From assembly GCA_902810695.1 (NCBI GenBank), contig CADDYV010000031.1:1-40513 (forward strand): DNA of 40,513 nucleotides, given 5' to 3'. The notes below the pieces were generated by a model. It was not told the DNA's origin, searched no databases, and saw only the letters and a list, made by a program, of their open reading frames with translations. The DNA is from Actinomycetota bacterium (lineage in GTDB: Bacteria > Actinomycetota > Rubrobacteria > Rubrobacterales > Rubrobacteraceae). This document shows, in pieces, positions 23,617-33,778 of this stretch. Both the position numbers and the translations under genes were made by a program. Each line of letters begins with the position of its first letter. The first letter of the stretch is position 1.

Positions 23617-24723
23617 CTACAATCTCCTCGTCTTCCTGAACAGTTCTGCGCGCACGTCCTCGTTTCTCTCCTCCGCAAGCGCCTCCAGTATCTCACGCTC
23701 CCGCCGGGTGAGTTTGTCGGGAACCACAAGCGAGACCTGGACGATCAGATCTCCAGGCTTCCCCCCCTTGGGTTTCGGGGCTCCGGCTCCACGCACCCTG
23801 AACTGCTTGCCATCCTGGGTTCCGGCAGGCAGACGCAGTTTTACCGTTCCTCCATCTGGACGCGGCACCTCTATACGCGCCCCCAGTGCCGCTTCCACGA
23901 AGCTAACGGGCACATCTACCACGAAATCATCCCCCCGCCGCTTGAAGACGGGGTGCTCCTCGACCCGCGTTACCACGTAGAGGTCTCCGGCGGGACCGCC
24001 CTGCTTTCCGACGCTTCCCCTGCCAGGAACCCGTATCTTCATGCCGTCCCTTGCGCCAGCCGGTATTCTCACCGTAACCTGCCGGGCTCGGCGCACGCGG
24101 CCGCTTCCCCCACATCCAGCGCACGGTCTCTCTATTACCTTGCCTGTTCCTCCGCACCTCGAACAGACCGAGGAAAATGCGAAAAATCCCTGGTCCTGGC
24201 TGCGGGTCCCCCGCCCGCCGCACTCCGAGCACGTCTTCGGAAACGTCCCCGGCGCGGCCCCCGTTCCACGACACTGCCCACATTCCTCCTCCACCGGCAC
24301 GCCGACCCGCGTAGTAACCCCCTTGAGCGCGTCACTAAACTTCAAGTTCACGCTCACGGTTACGTCTTCTCCGCGCAACGAGGTACTCGCACGTTGTTGG
24401 GTAGACCTTCCGAATATATCTCCGAAGTTGCCGAACAGGTCCGAGAGGTTCGAGAAATCTCCGAAGTCGCGGCGATTACCGCCAAAATCTTGAGAACCTC
24501 CGAAGAAAGTTTGGGGACCCTGATCGTACTGGCGGCGGCGTTCGGGGTTGGAGAGGATTTCGTAGGCGTGCTGGATCTCCTTAAACCGCTCCTCGGCCTT
24601 GGGATCTCCGGGGTTAGCGTCGGGGTGATATTTGCGCGCTAGCTTGCGGTACGCGCGCCGGACCTCCTCCTGCGAGGCTCCCTTCGATACGCCGAGGATT
24701 TGGTAGAGATCCTTGGTTTCCAT
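23617..24723 (-). CDS. dnaJ: Chaperone protein DnaJ
   Basis: A 368-residue type I Hsp40. The J domain is at 1-70 with the HPD tripeptide ([10 protein letters not shown]). A Gly/Phe-rich region (about 73-105) follows. Four CxxCxGxG zinc repeats come next ([32 protein letters not shown]), then the C-terminal substrate domain with [21 protein letters not shown]. It stimulates DnaK ATPase activity and hands over unfolded clients. ATG 24723 follows grpE by seven bases. Position and order match the actinobacterial dnaK-grpE-dnaJ-hspR operon. Confidence 0.97.
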   Translation of the reverse strand: METKDLYQILGVSKGASQEEVRRAYRKLARKYHPDANPGDPKAEERFKEIQHAYEILSNPERRRQYDQGPQTFFGGSQDFGGNRRDFGDFSNLSDLFGNFGDIFGRSTQQRASTSLRGEDVTVSVNLKFSDALKGVTTRVGVPVEEECGQCRGTGAAPGTFPKTCSECGGRGTRSQDQGFFAFSSVCSRCGGTGKVIERPCAGCGGSGRVRRARQVTVRIPAGARDGMKIRVPGRGSVGKQGGPAGDLYVVTRVEEHPVFKRRGDDFVVDVPVSFVEAALGARIEVPRPDGGTVKLRLPAGTQDGKQFRVRGAGAPKPKGGKPGDLIVQVSLVVPDKLTRREREILEALAEERNEDVRAELFRKTRRL

Positions 24724-24730
24724 TGCCTCT

Positions 24731-25387
24731 TTACACTTTCCTTGCGACCACTACCTTCGCCGGGCGTATAGGCTTGCCGTTGAGGACGTATCCGCGCTGG
24801 AAAGTCTGCACTATGGTGCCTTCCTCGTGCTCCTCAGAAGGCTGGCTCATGACAGCCTCATGCACAGTCGGATCGAAGTGTTGACCGTCGGATGCAACAG
24901 AGATAAGCCCTTCCTTTTCGAGCACGCTGACGAGTTGATCCCTGGTCGCCCGCACACCCTCACGGATGTCCCCCTCAGACTCCAGCGCCCGCTCCAGGTT
25001 GTCGAGTACGGGTAAAAGCTCCTTTACCAACTCCTCGGAAGCCATCTGGAGGATGCGCCCCTTCTCACGCTCCTGACGCTTGCGCGAGTTCTCGAACTCG
25101 GCTTTCAGCCGCCTGAGAGAATCCAGATACTCGCCACGTTCTTTTCGCGCGAGTTCCAATTCCTCCTCGACAGCTTCCAGCTTCTGTCTCGTGGTTTCCT
25201 CTTCCGAGGATTCTTCGGCTTCTGGGGGAACTTCTTCTATGGAAGCCGGATCTCCGGGCGAACCCTGGGCCTCCTCGACAGGTTCGATCTGCTCTTCCGC
25301 TTTTTCTTCTCCGCGATTTGGCGTTTCCCCGAGGTCTTCAATCTCCGGTTCCTCGCCTGGATTGCGGTTCTTTTCTTCGTCGCTCAA
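24731..25387 (-). CDS. grpE: Nucleotide exchange factor GrpE
   Basis: A 218-residue protein: an acidic disordered N-terminus (about 1-65), a long coiled coil with [14 protein letters not shown], then the beta domain with [23 protein letters not shown] (split by a Q-rich loop) and [17 protein letters not shown] at the end. It releases ADP from DnaK. The start is TTG 25387. The AGGAGG is about 13 bases upstream, slightly far. It is separated from dnaK by 74 bases that hold a strong hairpin. Confidence 0.95.
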   Translation of the reverse strand: MSDEEKNRNPGEEPEIEDLGETPNRGEEKAEEQIEPVEEAQGSPGDPASIEEVPPEAEESSEEETTRQKLEAVEEELELARKERGEYLDSLRRLKAEFENSRKRQEREKGRILQMASEELVKELLPVLDNLERALESEGDIREGVRATRDQLVSVLEKEGLISVASDGQHFDPTVHEAVMSQPSEEHEEGTIVQTFQRGYVLNGKPIRPAKVVVARKV

Positions 25388-25420
25388 AGCTCTACATCAC
25401 CCTCCTGCCGCGCAACCGAT

Positions 25421-25450
25421 GGGGCCCGGGAAAGTAGCACACCCGGCCCC
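25421..25450 (-). promoter_or_regulatory. Intercistronic hairpin between dnaK and grpE
   Basis: On the minus strand GGGGCCGGG and CCCGGGCCCC form a 9-bp GC stem with one bulged base around an 11-base loop. It starts 11 bases after the dnaK stop. No T-run follows. It probably stabilises dnaK mRNA or partly terminates, giving more DnaK than GrpE/DnaJ. Confidence 0.5.
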
Positions 25451-25461
25451 TATCCAGGATC

Positions 25462-27375
<1,914 letters not shown>

Positions 27376-27418
27376 TGAAACCTCCCACGGTTCTTACTAA
27401 TTAATCTAAATCGCGATA

Positions 27419-27448
27419 AGTATAAAATCTCAGTGCACTGCATTCAAG
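27419..27448 (-). promoter_or_regulatory. dnaK promoter with overlapping HAIR-like HspR operator
   Basis: On the minus strand, TTGAAT (27447-27442), exactly 17 bases, then TATACT (27424-27419) makes a sigma70-type promoter 44 bases before the ATG. Overlapping it at 27428-27448 is TCTCAGT-N7-ATTCAAG in plus orientation. This matches the HAIR consensus CTTGAGT-N7-ACTCAAG at 10 of 14 positions, with correct 7-base spacing. HspR bound here would cover the -35 and spacer. Confidence 0.65.
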
Positions 27449-27469
27449 TTTATCCCGGATGAGTCTATA

Positions 27470-27475
27470 TATAAT
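27470..27475 (+). promoter_or_regulatory. Consensus -10 (TATAAT) upstream of the response regulator
   Basis: A perfect TATAAT lies 78 bases before the TTG start of the response regulator, back to back with the dnaK promoter. The -35 region is poor. A second AT-rich TATATAAAG lies about 25-30 bases before the gene. Confidence 0.35.
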
Positions 27476-27553
27476 GAGGGTTGGTGGATTCTCTGGCACC
27501 GTGTGAGGAGATAGGCTCTCAATATATAAAGATAAAGAGGGTTTCGAGAGGCA

Positions 27554-28252
27554 TTGCAAGAGAAAATCCTGATAGTGGATGATGATGAGGCGTTACTCGA
27601 GGTAATGTCCATAGTCCTCTCGTCCGAGGGTTACAAGGTGCTTACGGCCAAGGATGGGGCAGGGGCTCTGGAAGTTGTTGGCCGGGAGGGGTTGGATCTG
27701 GTTATCCTGGATGTCATGTTGCCGCGGGTGAGCGGGTTCGAGGTGTTGAGGAAGTTGCGCAGGCAGAGTGATGTGCCCGTGATCATGCTGACCGCCAAGA
27801 GCCAGTCGGTTGATAAGGTGGTGGGATTGGAGCTAGGGGCAGACGATTACATAACCAAACCGTTCGATACCAAAGAGCTTCTGGCCAGGATCAGGGCTAT
27901 CCTGCGGCGGTTCGGGCGGCAGGAGGGCAGGGGGCGCGAGGGTGTTTTGAAGCACGGCTCGCTGGAGTTGGATCTCGACGGCTACATCGTCACCAAAAAC
28001 GGCAAGCCGGTAGATCTCACGCCCACGGAGTTCAAGATACTGGCGCTCCTGATCAGGCGTCCGGGGCAGGCGTTTACGCGGACCCAGATATCGGGCGCCG
28101 TCTCCACCAGCTCGCATTACCTGGCGAGCCGTTACATAGACGTTCATATCTCCAGGCTGCGCTCCAAGATCGAGGACGACCCATCCAACCCCCGGATCAT
28201 CCAGACCGTCCCGAGTGTGGGCTACCGGGCCGCCAAAGCTCCAGGACGGTAA
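27554..28252 (+). CDS. OmpR-family response regulator
   Basis: A 232-residue two-component regulator. The receiver domain (1-120) has the acidic pocket IVDDDE (Asp9-11), the phospho-acceptor Asp53 in VILDVMLP, the Thr of MLTAKS and the Lys of DDYITKPFD. The C-terminal winged-helix (about 135-228) carries LTPTEFKILALLIRRPGQAFTR (in two halves) and RYIDVHISRLRSKIEDD. The start is TTG 27554. It is followed by its sensor kinase after 12 bases. The target genes are unknown, and the pair is of the PhoB/WalR type. Confidence 0.93.
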   Translation: MQEKILIVDDDEALLEVMSIVLSSEGYKVLTAKDGAGALEVVGREGLDLVILDVMLPRVSGFEVLRKLRRQSDVPVIMLTAKSQSVDKVVGLELGADDYITKPFDTKELLARIRAILRRFGRQEGRGREGVLKHGSLELDLDGYIVTKNGKPVDLTPTEFKILALLIRRPGQAFTRTQISGAVSTSSHYLASRYIDVHISRLRSKIEDDPSNPRIIQTVPSVGYRAAKAPGR

Positions 28253-28264
28253 GATTGGAGCGAG

Positions 28265-30094
28265 ATGAACCGCATGAAAAAGACGAGAGCATTCCCGGTT
28301 TCGTCGTTTCGGGCACGGATCTTCCTCGCCCTGGTGGGCATCTCCGCCGCCGCCAGCTTGCTCATCGGGCTGGCCTTCTACTACTCCGCCAAAAGCCGGT
28401 TGATCTCCATCGAGAACCATCTCCTTATCCAGCGTTCCAGGGCAGCGAACGAAGAAGCGAAAAACTTCCTCGAAAACCTCCACGGTTCATCCAATAAAAA
28501 GTTCCCATCTCCCCGCTCTTACGCCGCCAGGATGGTCAATTCCGTGTCGGAGACAACGGGGCTCGGCCTACTCTACATCGCTCCCGATGGCACGCCTCTG
28601 GCGGCGAGGAGCGACTCCGGTGCTACATTGGATCCCAGGGCCGTCTATCGAAAGCTCAACCTGAGCAACAACCTGCTCCAGAAAGCCGGCAAATCCTCGA
28701 CGCGAGCAAAGATCCTGGAGCGTAGCCGTGTTGCGGTCTGGCCGCTCGCAGCAGACGGAAAAGTACGAGGAACCATGATCTACGAGGCTCCATGGGACGA
28801 GCTAAACCAGACGCTCTCTTACCTGCGCTACGGAATAATTGGTGCTGTAGTGGCGAGCGTGCTCTTCGCTGGCGGCGCGAGTCTGCTCCTGACGCGCCGG
28901 ATCACGCGACCCCTCTCCGAAGCCCGCGACGCAGCGATAAGGTTTGCCTCAGGCGATTATGCCCCCGTCCCCGTAGAGCGTAAGGACGAGTTGGGAGAGA
29001 TGATCCGGGCCTTCAACTACATGGCAGAGGAGATAAAGCAATACGTAGGGGAGATCCAGGGTCAAAAAAGCCTTCTTGAGGCGGTATTGGAAGCTTCTCC
29101 CGAAGCAGTCATCGCTACCGATCTGGAAGGCCGCGTGAAGGTGGCAAACCACGTTGCAGCAAGTACGCTCGGCATCGGCAAAGCGGATTCTGGCCGCACC
29201 CTGGAGGAGCTAGGCGCGCCAGCGGAAATCTTGTGGTGCCTGGGCGAAGCCTCAAAGAACGGAGCCGCCACCCGCGAGATTCTTTTTGGAGAAAGGATCT
29301 ACGCGACCTACGCGGCACGCATGGGAGGCGAAGATTTCTCCAATTCCGGCATTATCTTCGCCGCCCGGGACATTACCGAGAGACGGCTTCTGGAGAGGAC
29401 GAAAACCGACTTCGTCTCCGACGTCTCCCACGAGCTCAGGACGCCGCTCACAACCATCCAGAGCGCGGCGGATCTGATCGGGGGTGCCGGAGAAAGGCTC
29501 ACCCCAATGGAGCACCGGGCCCTGGAGCTGGCGCAGGGAGAGCTAAAACGCATCCGGGAGATGGTAGAAGAACTCCTCTCCCTGGCTCAGATGGACTCCT
29601 GGCAATACTCGCTGGAGATCGGACCAGCGGACCTCGGGGCGATCATCCGCAACTCCATAGACAGCGTGAGCACCAAAGCAGAGAGGTTCGGCATAGATAT
29701 CCACTTCGAGGAGCGTTCCGAGCACCGCTGCGTCTGCGACGCCCAAAAGCTCTACCAGGTATTCCTCAACCTTCTCGACAACGCGATCAAATACTCCGAT
29801 TCTGGAGCCAGGGTGGATATTTTTATAGAGGAAGACGACTCCTCTATAACCGTGCGGGTTCGAGACACGGGGGTAGGTATTCCGGAAGAGGATCTCTCAC
29901 GACTCTTCGAGCGTTTCTACAAGGTAGACAAGTCTCGCTCCAGAACTACCGGAGGGACCGGCCTGGGCCTCGCCATCAGCAAGAAGATCGTAGAGTTGCA
30001 TGGAGGCAAGATCTCCGTGGAGAGCGAGGTCGGAGCGGGTTCGACGTTCGTCGTCCGGCTTCCCAAATCCCCTCTCCCCCGCTCCGCGACGTGA
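28265..30094 (+). CDS. Membrane sensor histidine kinase (HAMP-PAS-HisKA-HATPase)
   Basis: A 609-residue kinase. Transmembrane helix 1 is at about 19-40, an extracytoplasmic sensor domain at 41-185, and helix 2 at about 188-209. HAMP follows at 210-262 and PAS at 270-375. HisKA has its phospho-acceptor His389 in VSDVSHELRTPLTTIQS. The HATPase N box is NLLDNAIKYS, with later DTGVGIPEEDLSRLFERFYK and TGGTGLGLAISKKIVELHGG (G boxes). ATG 28265 has GGAGCGAG before it. Architecture matches WalK/PhoR-like kinases sensing the envelope. It converges with the next gene, one base apart. Confidence 0.95.
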   Translation: MNRMKKTRAFPVSSFRARIFLALVGISAAASLLIGLAFYYSAKSRLISIENHLLIQRSRAANEEAKNFLENLHGSSNKKFPSPRSYAARMVNSVSETTGLGLLYIAPDGTPLAARSDSGATLDPRAVYRKLNLSNNLLQKAGKSSTRAKILERSRVAVWPLAADGKVRGTMIYEAPWDELNQTLSYLRYGIIGAVVASVLFAGGASLLLTRRITRPLSEARDAAIRFASGDYAPVPVERKDELGEMIRAFNYMAEEIKQYVGEIQGQKSLLEAVLEASPEAVIATDLEGRVKVANHVAASTLGIGKADSGRTLEELGAPAEILWCLGEASKNGAATREILFGERIYATYAARMGGEDFSNSGIIFAARDITERRLLERTKTDFVSDVSHELRTPLTTIQSAADLIGGAGERLTPMEHRALELAQGELKRIREMVEELLSLAQMDSWQYSLEIGPADLGAIIRNSIDSVSTKAERFGIDIHFEERSEHRCVCDAQKLYQVFLNLLDNAIKYSDSGARVDIFIEEDDSSITVRVRDTGVGIPEEDLSRLFERFYKVDKSRSRTTGGTGLGLAISKKIVELHGGKISVESEVGAGSTFVVRLPKSPLPRSAT

Positions 30095-30095
30095 A

Positions 30096-30758
30096 CTAGG
30101 GTCGGGAGTCCGCCTCTCCAAGGCGCTTCCCGGCGGGCTTGCCCTGGACAAGGGTTCCGGGAACGAAACCCCGAGGCTTCAAAGCAGGCAGCCTTACCCG
30201 CCCGAACAAACCACGCGCCAGCTCTCCCACCTCGACGGTGCTCCCTAAATCGGTGCGTAACAGGGTGTAGAGCATGCCCCGCTTCCAACCCTGGCGCACC
30301 GGCTTCCAGCCACATTCCAGGAGGAATCGGGTAGGGATGTGCTTCGGCAGGCCGAGGTCGCTCGCGATCGCCTCAACGCTCCCGATGTTCCTGGATCTAA
30401 GGTCTCTCAGCATCCGAACCAGGAGATGGCGCCGGGTGCGCGTATCCCCCCCGACATACGCCAGGAGCACGACGTCCTCATCCAGGGCTCCGAACGGGTA
30501 GCTCCTGGCACGGGGCAGATATTCCTGCGGACCATAGATCACGAAGCCCTGAACTTCGCCACCCCGCCACAGCGCGAACCCCGCCGTTCCCCAGTGCTCG
30601 TTCAGCTCACAGAACCATTCTTTGGCCGGGTAAGCGCCTTCGGTCCAGTACGAGAGTATCGCCTCAAGGTTCGGCACTTTTTCAACGCCGCCCGGCAGGA
30701 TCTCCTTTACCGACGGCACGAACGAGTCGGGCTTTCTTATCAGCTTGCGTCCGCTCAA
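30096..30758 (-). CDS. GNAT-like acetyltransferase of unknown substrate
   Basis: A 220-residue protein with a divergent GNAT-like fold. GFALWRGGEVQGFVIYGPQEYLPRA fits the central beta strands. LLAYVGGDTRTRRHLLVRMLRDL occupies the acetyl-CoA loop position, but its Arg/Thr-rich loop is not a textbook RxxGxG/A. A basic C-terminal extension of about 50 residues follows. TTG 30758 has an AGGAG with good spacing. It lies downstream of the YtxH gene by 21 bases. The family assignment is moderate. Confidence 0.6.
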   Translation of the reverse strand: MSGRKLIRKPDSFVPSVKEILPGGVEKVPNLEAILSYWTEGAYPAKEWFCELNEHWGTAGFALWRGGEVQGFVIYGPQEYLPRARSYPFGALDEDVVLLAYVGGDTRTRRHLLVRMLRDLRSRNIGSVEAIASDLGLPKHIPTRFLLECGWKPVRQGWKRGMLYTLLRTDLGSTVEVGELARGLFGRVRLPALKPRGFVPGTLVQGKPAGKRLGEADSRP

Positions 30759-30779
30759 AATATCTCCTGAACTGCAGGT

Positions 30780-31208
30780 TCAATCACGGTTAGACGGGCC
30801 ACCTTCCAGCCGGGCCCTTATACGAGCGCGGGTCTCCTGGACTTTTTTGCGTAACTCCTCCGTCCTCGCATCCTGCGCATCACGCTGGTCTCCTGCCGAA
30901 ACATCCCGTAGATGCGGGACTCCACGCGGCGATGAACCTTCAGAGCCATCTACAACTCCGGCATCCGGTCCAACATCGGCTTCATCTGCGGCTGAATGCC
31001 TCCGAAAATTGCGAGCGTCCGCGAGGCGATCCTGCAGGCGCTCCCGAGCCTCGAAGTAGCTCTCGTTTCCTCTCTCGCGAAACTCCTCAGCCCGGTTGGC
31101 GATCGTGTTCCTGATCTCACGCCCACTCCGGGGAGCGAGGAGCACACCGGCCACGGCGCCCGCAGCGCCGCCGAGCAAGAAGGTCTTCAGCCGCTGCTTG
31201 TCCAGCAT
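30780..31208 (-). CDS. YtxH-domain small protein
   Basis: A 142-residue protein. The N-terminal FLLGGAAGAVAGVLLAPRSGREIR is the YtxH-type Gly/Ala-rich hydrophobic hairpin. It is followed by a highly charged helical tail with many Arg, Glu and Asp residues. Such proteins are membrane-associated and linked to general stress in Bacillus. ATG 31208 has a strong AGGAGG. It is likely co-transcribed with the GNAT-like gene downstream and separated from the 2-phosphoglycerate-kinase-like gene by 65 bases. Confidence 0.8.
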   Translation of the reverse strand: MLDKQRLKTFLLGGAAGAVAGVLLAPRSGREIRNTIANRAEEFRERGNESYFEARERLQDRLADARNFRRHSAADEADVGPDAGVVDGSEGSSPRGVPHLRDVSAGDQRDAQDARTEELRKKVQETRARIRARLEGGPSNRD

Positions 31209-31273
31209 TTCAGGTTACCTCCTGAAAATTTCTTCTGTGTATTCTAACCGCTTCTGGCGTGCTAGTTTGCCTT

Positions 31274-32224
31274 TCAGGACCGGTTGCTGGAATCCAGAAG
31301 GAGAGAAGACTGCTTGCCGCGGGCCTTCTCGGCTATCCCGGAAACTCGGTTCGCAACGAAGGCGACTACAGCATCCGAGGTTGCCTCTATGGAGAGATTT
31401 TCGACCGCGTGGATGCCGCTACTGACAGCGCTATCGTAGATGTAGTCATGGATCTGACGTATCTTATCGAAGTGCGAGATGTACTCCTCCGCCGGACGGC
31501 GCATCGAGGTTCCCAGAGCGCGCATGTGGAAGCGGTCCTTGTGAGCATCCGGGTCGGAGAGGTAGACGACCAGCGAGCAGACATTCGGGTGGTCGCGGTA
31601 CTTGTCGAGGATGATCTCCGGCGCCAGGTGCACCCCCTCTATGACCATGTTGGTTCCCTCTTTGAGCCCTCGCTCCACCAGCGCCTGAACCCCGACCGAG
31701 ACCTGAGAAGCCTGCGCCCGGTAGCCGTAGAGAACCAGGTCTTCCTCGTCAACCGGCACCCGGATATCCTCCCGGCTGACCATGTAGGAACTTTTGTGCA
31801 GCATCGGCAACAGCGCCGGGCTTATGGCCTGGCGCAGAATCTCTCGCACCGAGTCTGTCCCTATTACGCTCTGGATGTTGAGGCGGCGGGCGATGTCCGC
31901 CGCGAGCGTACTCGTCCCCACCCCGGTCGCCCCGCCTATGAGCACCACCACGGGCTCGGTCGTCTCGCGCAGGATGCGCCACTTGTCCAACCGGCTGACC
32001 ACCAGGGCGTCGTAGATCTGCAGCTTGGCCCTAGCGCGCGCAAGGACCTCCTCTTCTTCCACCACGTATCGCTCTTCCGCGAGAAGCTCGGCGCGCACCT
32101 CGCTTGCGATCCGGTGCGCCATCTGCAGACGAGCCCCCGCCTGCGCCAGAGTCTGCGCCAGGATTCCACGGGAGAAGGGGGCTTCTCTCCCCCCTTTGAC
32201 TATGGTGATCTCCCGCTCTTCCAT
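31274..32224 (-). CDS. 2-phosphoglycerate kinase-like protein with N-terminal ATP-cone
   Basis: A 316-residue protein. Residues 1-90 resemble an ATP-cone (ITIVKGGREAPFSRGILAQTL). Residues 92-300 form a P-loop kinase domain of the type annotated as 2-phosphoglycerate kinase in archaea and thermophiles, where it makes 2,3-bisphosphoglycerate for the solute cyclic 2,3-diphosphoglycerate. The P-loop (97-106) reads GGATGVGTST, with Thr where Walker A has Lys. Further marks are VIGTDSVREILRQ and EGVHLAPEIILD. ATG 32224 lies 32 bases after the DUF4126 gene. The substrate is inferred, and no cyclic-diphosphoglycerate synthetase gene is visible in the window. Confidence 0.75.
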   Translation of the reverse strand: MEEREITIVKGGREAPFSRGILAQTLAQAGARLQMAHRIASEVRAELLAEERYVVEEEEVLARARAKLQIYDALVVSRLDKWRILRETTEPVVVLIGGATGVGTSTLAADIARRLNIQSVIGTDSVREILRQAISPALLPMLHKSSYMVSREDIRVPVDEEDLVLYGYRAQASQVSVGVQALVERGLKEGTNMVIEGVHLAPEIILDKYRDHPNVCSLVVYLSDPDAHKDRFHMRALGTSMRRPAEEYISHFDKIRQIHDYIYDSAVSSGIHAVENLSIEATSDAVVAFVANRVSGIAEKARGKQSSLLLDSSNRS

Positions 32225-32256
32225 AAGAACCCCCAGAGGCGTTCAGAGTATTTGCC

Positions 32257-32835
32257 TCAGTCGCTGAGGATGCGCAGGCCCTGGTATTTCCTCCCGCGCC
32301 GGCGCCGGACCCGGTAGAAGAAGAATAGCAAGAACGCCACCAGAATTAGCGACACGAACGGCACGAACAAGGCCACGATCCCGCCAACCAACCCCGTCAC
32401 GTCCTCGCACGAGCTGAGAAATTTCGGCGAAACCCCGCCCGATGTCTCGCTCGCAGACGGACGCAAGATCAGCTTGAGCACCGCGGCGGCCCCCGCAATA
32501 ACGCCTCCAGCCACCAGCTCCGGCACGGCCTGGGCGTCCAACCCGGCTTTGAGTGCAATCGCGAAGAGAATCGCCCCCGCAGCGATCCTGACGGGCGTCT
32601 GCAGAACGTTTACCCTGCCGCTCAACGAGCGGAACTTGTCGAAACCAATTTCGAGAACAGCGAGCACCGCCAGAACGATAATAGCCACCCTGTCATCGAG
32701 GACACCAAACGGCGCTACCAGGCCGAAGATCCCAACCAGCGCCGCAAGTCCCACGAGCAACACCGGCAGATAAGCTCGAATCCCAGCGACCGAAGAAAGC
32801 CCGATCCCGATTCCCACCGCTACAAGCGTTTCCAT
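32257..32835 (-). CDS. DUF4126 membrane protein
   Basis: A 192-residue integral membrane protein with about five hydrophobic segments. The opening VGIGIGLSSVAGIRAYLPVLLVGL is the DUF4126 signature. The C-terminus is strongly basic (RVRRRRGRKYQG). ATG 32835 is chosen over the longer frame because TATAAT ends exactly seven bases upstream, implying a leaderless mRNA. Function unknown. It is divergent from the XRE-cupin regulator. Confidence 0.8.
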   Translation of the reverse strand: METLVAVGIGIGLSSVAGIRAYLPVLLVGLAALVGIFGLVAPFGVLDDRVAIIVLAVLAVLEIGFDKFRSLSGRVNVLQTPVRIAAGAILFAIALKAGLDAQAVPELVAGGVIAGAAAVLKLILRPSASETSGGVSPKFLSSCEDVTGLVGGIVALFVPFVSLILVAFLLFFFYRVRRRRGRKYQGLRILSD

Positions 32836-32842
32836 GCGGGCA

Positions 32843-32848
32843 ATTATA
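32843..32848 (-). promoter_or_regulatory. -10 element of a leaderless promoter for the DUF4126 gene
   Basis: A perfect TATAAT on the minus strand is followed by seven bases and then the ATG at 32835. No ribosome binding site and no clear -35 are seen. Confidence 0.5.
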
Positions 32849-32926
32849 ACCTGTATAGCTTCCCGCCTCTGCACCAAACCATAATCCGGTCACAATCCAC
32901 CCAGTACCGCCAGACATCACAATTTT

Positions 32927-32941
32927 CTATCATGGTAGACT
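32927..32941 (+). promoter_or_regulatory. Near-palindrome overlapping the -10 of the XRE-cupin gene
   Basis: CTATCATGGTAG (32927-32938) matches its own reverse complement at 10 of 12 positions. It overlaps TAGACT (32936-32941), which lies 11 bases before the ATG at 32953. It could be an autoregulatory operator. No Shine-Dalgarno sequence precedes the gene. Confidence 0.35.
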
Positions 32942-32952
32942 AATTTCTAACA

Positions 32953-33555
32953 ATGAGCGATGACGGTACAAGAAAAAATTCCGCTATGGTGGAAGCTGTT
33001 TCAGCTGCGAGGCTGGGAGCGCGGGTGCGAGAGCTCCGGAAAGAGCGGAGGATGACGCTGGAGGAGTTAGCGGAGCTCTCGGGGGTAAGCCGGGCGATGC
33101 TCTCCAAGGTGGAGCGTGGCGAGAAGAACCCCACGCTGGTGGTGGCAGCCAGGGTCGCGGAAGGGTTCGGGCTGACCCTCTCACAGCTCGTGGGCGTGGA
33201 AGAGCGGCGCGAAGTGGTAGTGGTCCCCAAAGAGAGAAGAATGGTGATGCGCGACCCCGATACGGGTTTCGAGCGGCAACTCCTCTCACCCGCATTCGCC
33301 AAAAGAGGGGTGGAGTTCATCCGCAGCGTCATCCCCGAAGGTTCTACTTCGGGAGAATTTCCTCCTTATGAAAAGGGGGTTGAGGAGTACATCGTGGTGG
33401 AGCAGGGGATTCTTAAAGCTATACTTGATGGTAAGGAGTATACCCTCGAAGAGGGGGATGTGATCTTCTTCGAGGCCGACCTTCCGCACCGCTTCGACAA
33501 CGCGGGCCAGGGAGAATGCAGCTACTACCTGATTATAGATTCCAGCAAATCCTGA
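32953..33555 (+). CDS. XRE-family transcriptional regulator with C-terminal cupin
   Basis: A 200-residue regulator. A helix-turn-helix (about 18-80) includes LGARVRELRKERRMTLEELA and GVSRAMLSKVERGEKNPTL. A C-terminal cupin barrel (about 125-195) includes EEYIVVEQGILKAILDGKEY, LEEGDVIFFEADLPHRFDN and YYLIID. Such proteins sense small molecules through the cupin and repress nearby metabolic or transport genes. It is divergent from the DUF4126 gene and 223 bases ahead of glyS. The ligand is unknown. The transcript appears nearly leaderless. Confidence 0.9.
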   Translation: MSDDGTRKNSAMVEAVSAARLGARVRELRKERRMTLEELAELSGVSRAMLSKVERGEKNPTLVVAARVAEGFGLTLSQLVGVEERREVVVVPKERRMVMRDPDTGFERQLLSPAFAKRGVEFIRSVIPEGSTSGEFPPYEKGVEEYIVVEQGILKAILDGKEYTLEEGDVIFFEADLPHRFDNAGQGECSYYLIIDSSKS

Positions 33556-33778
33556 ACTTCAAGTAAAAGTAAATGTATAGTACAGGTTTATTTTGGCTGA
33601 TCTATCCAATCAGAGCAAAAGGCCGTCGAAGATCACTGCGGACACCCGAACACAGTCAGTGAAGCTGCCAACGCCACCAGCAAAGCCGGAAATGGTTAGT
33701 TCAGCCCCCGATCCCCTGGTCTCTCTGAGCTATACTGGCCTGCAGGATTCGCAGTCTCGCAAATTCGGAGGTTTCTGG

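Noticed and set aside
22625-23980. 451-residue plus-strand ORF
   Set aside because: Antisense to the B-box, hspR and dnaJ genes, with no family pattern.
31259-32317. 352-residue plus-strand ORF
   Set aside because: Antisense to the 2-phosphoglycerate-kinase-like gene.
33593-33778. 62-residue N-terminal extension of glycyl-tRNA synthetase
   Set aside because: Low-complexity, not family-like. A near-perfect ribosome binding site sits before ATG 33779.
33556-33778. T-box leader for glyS
   Set aside because: No T-box sequence (GGTGGNACCRCG-like) or specifier-loop arrangement was seen.
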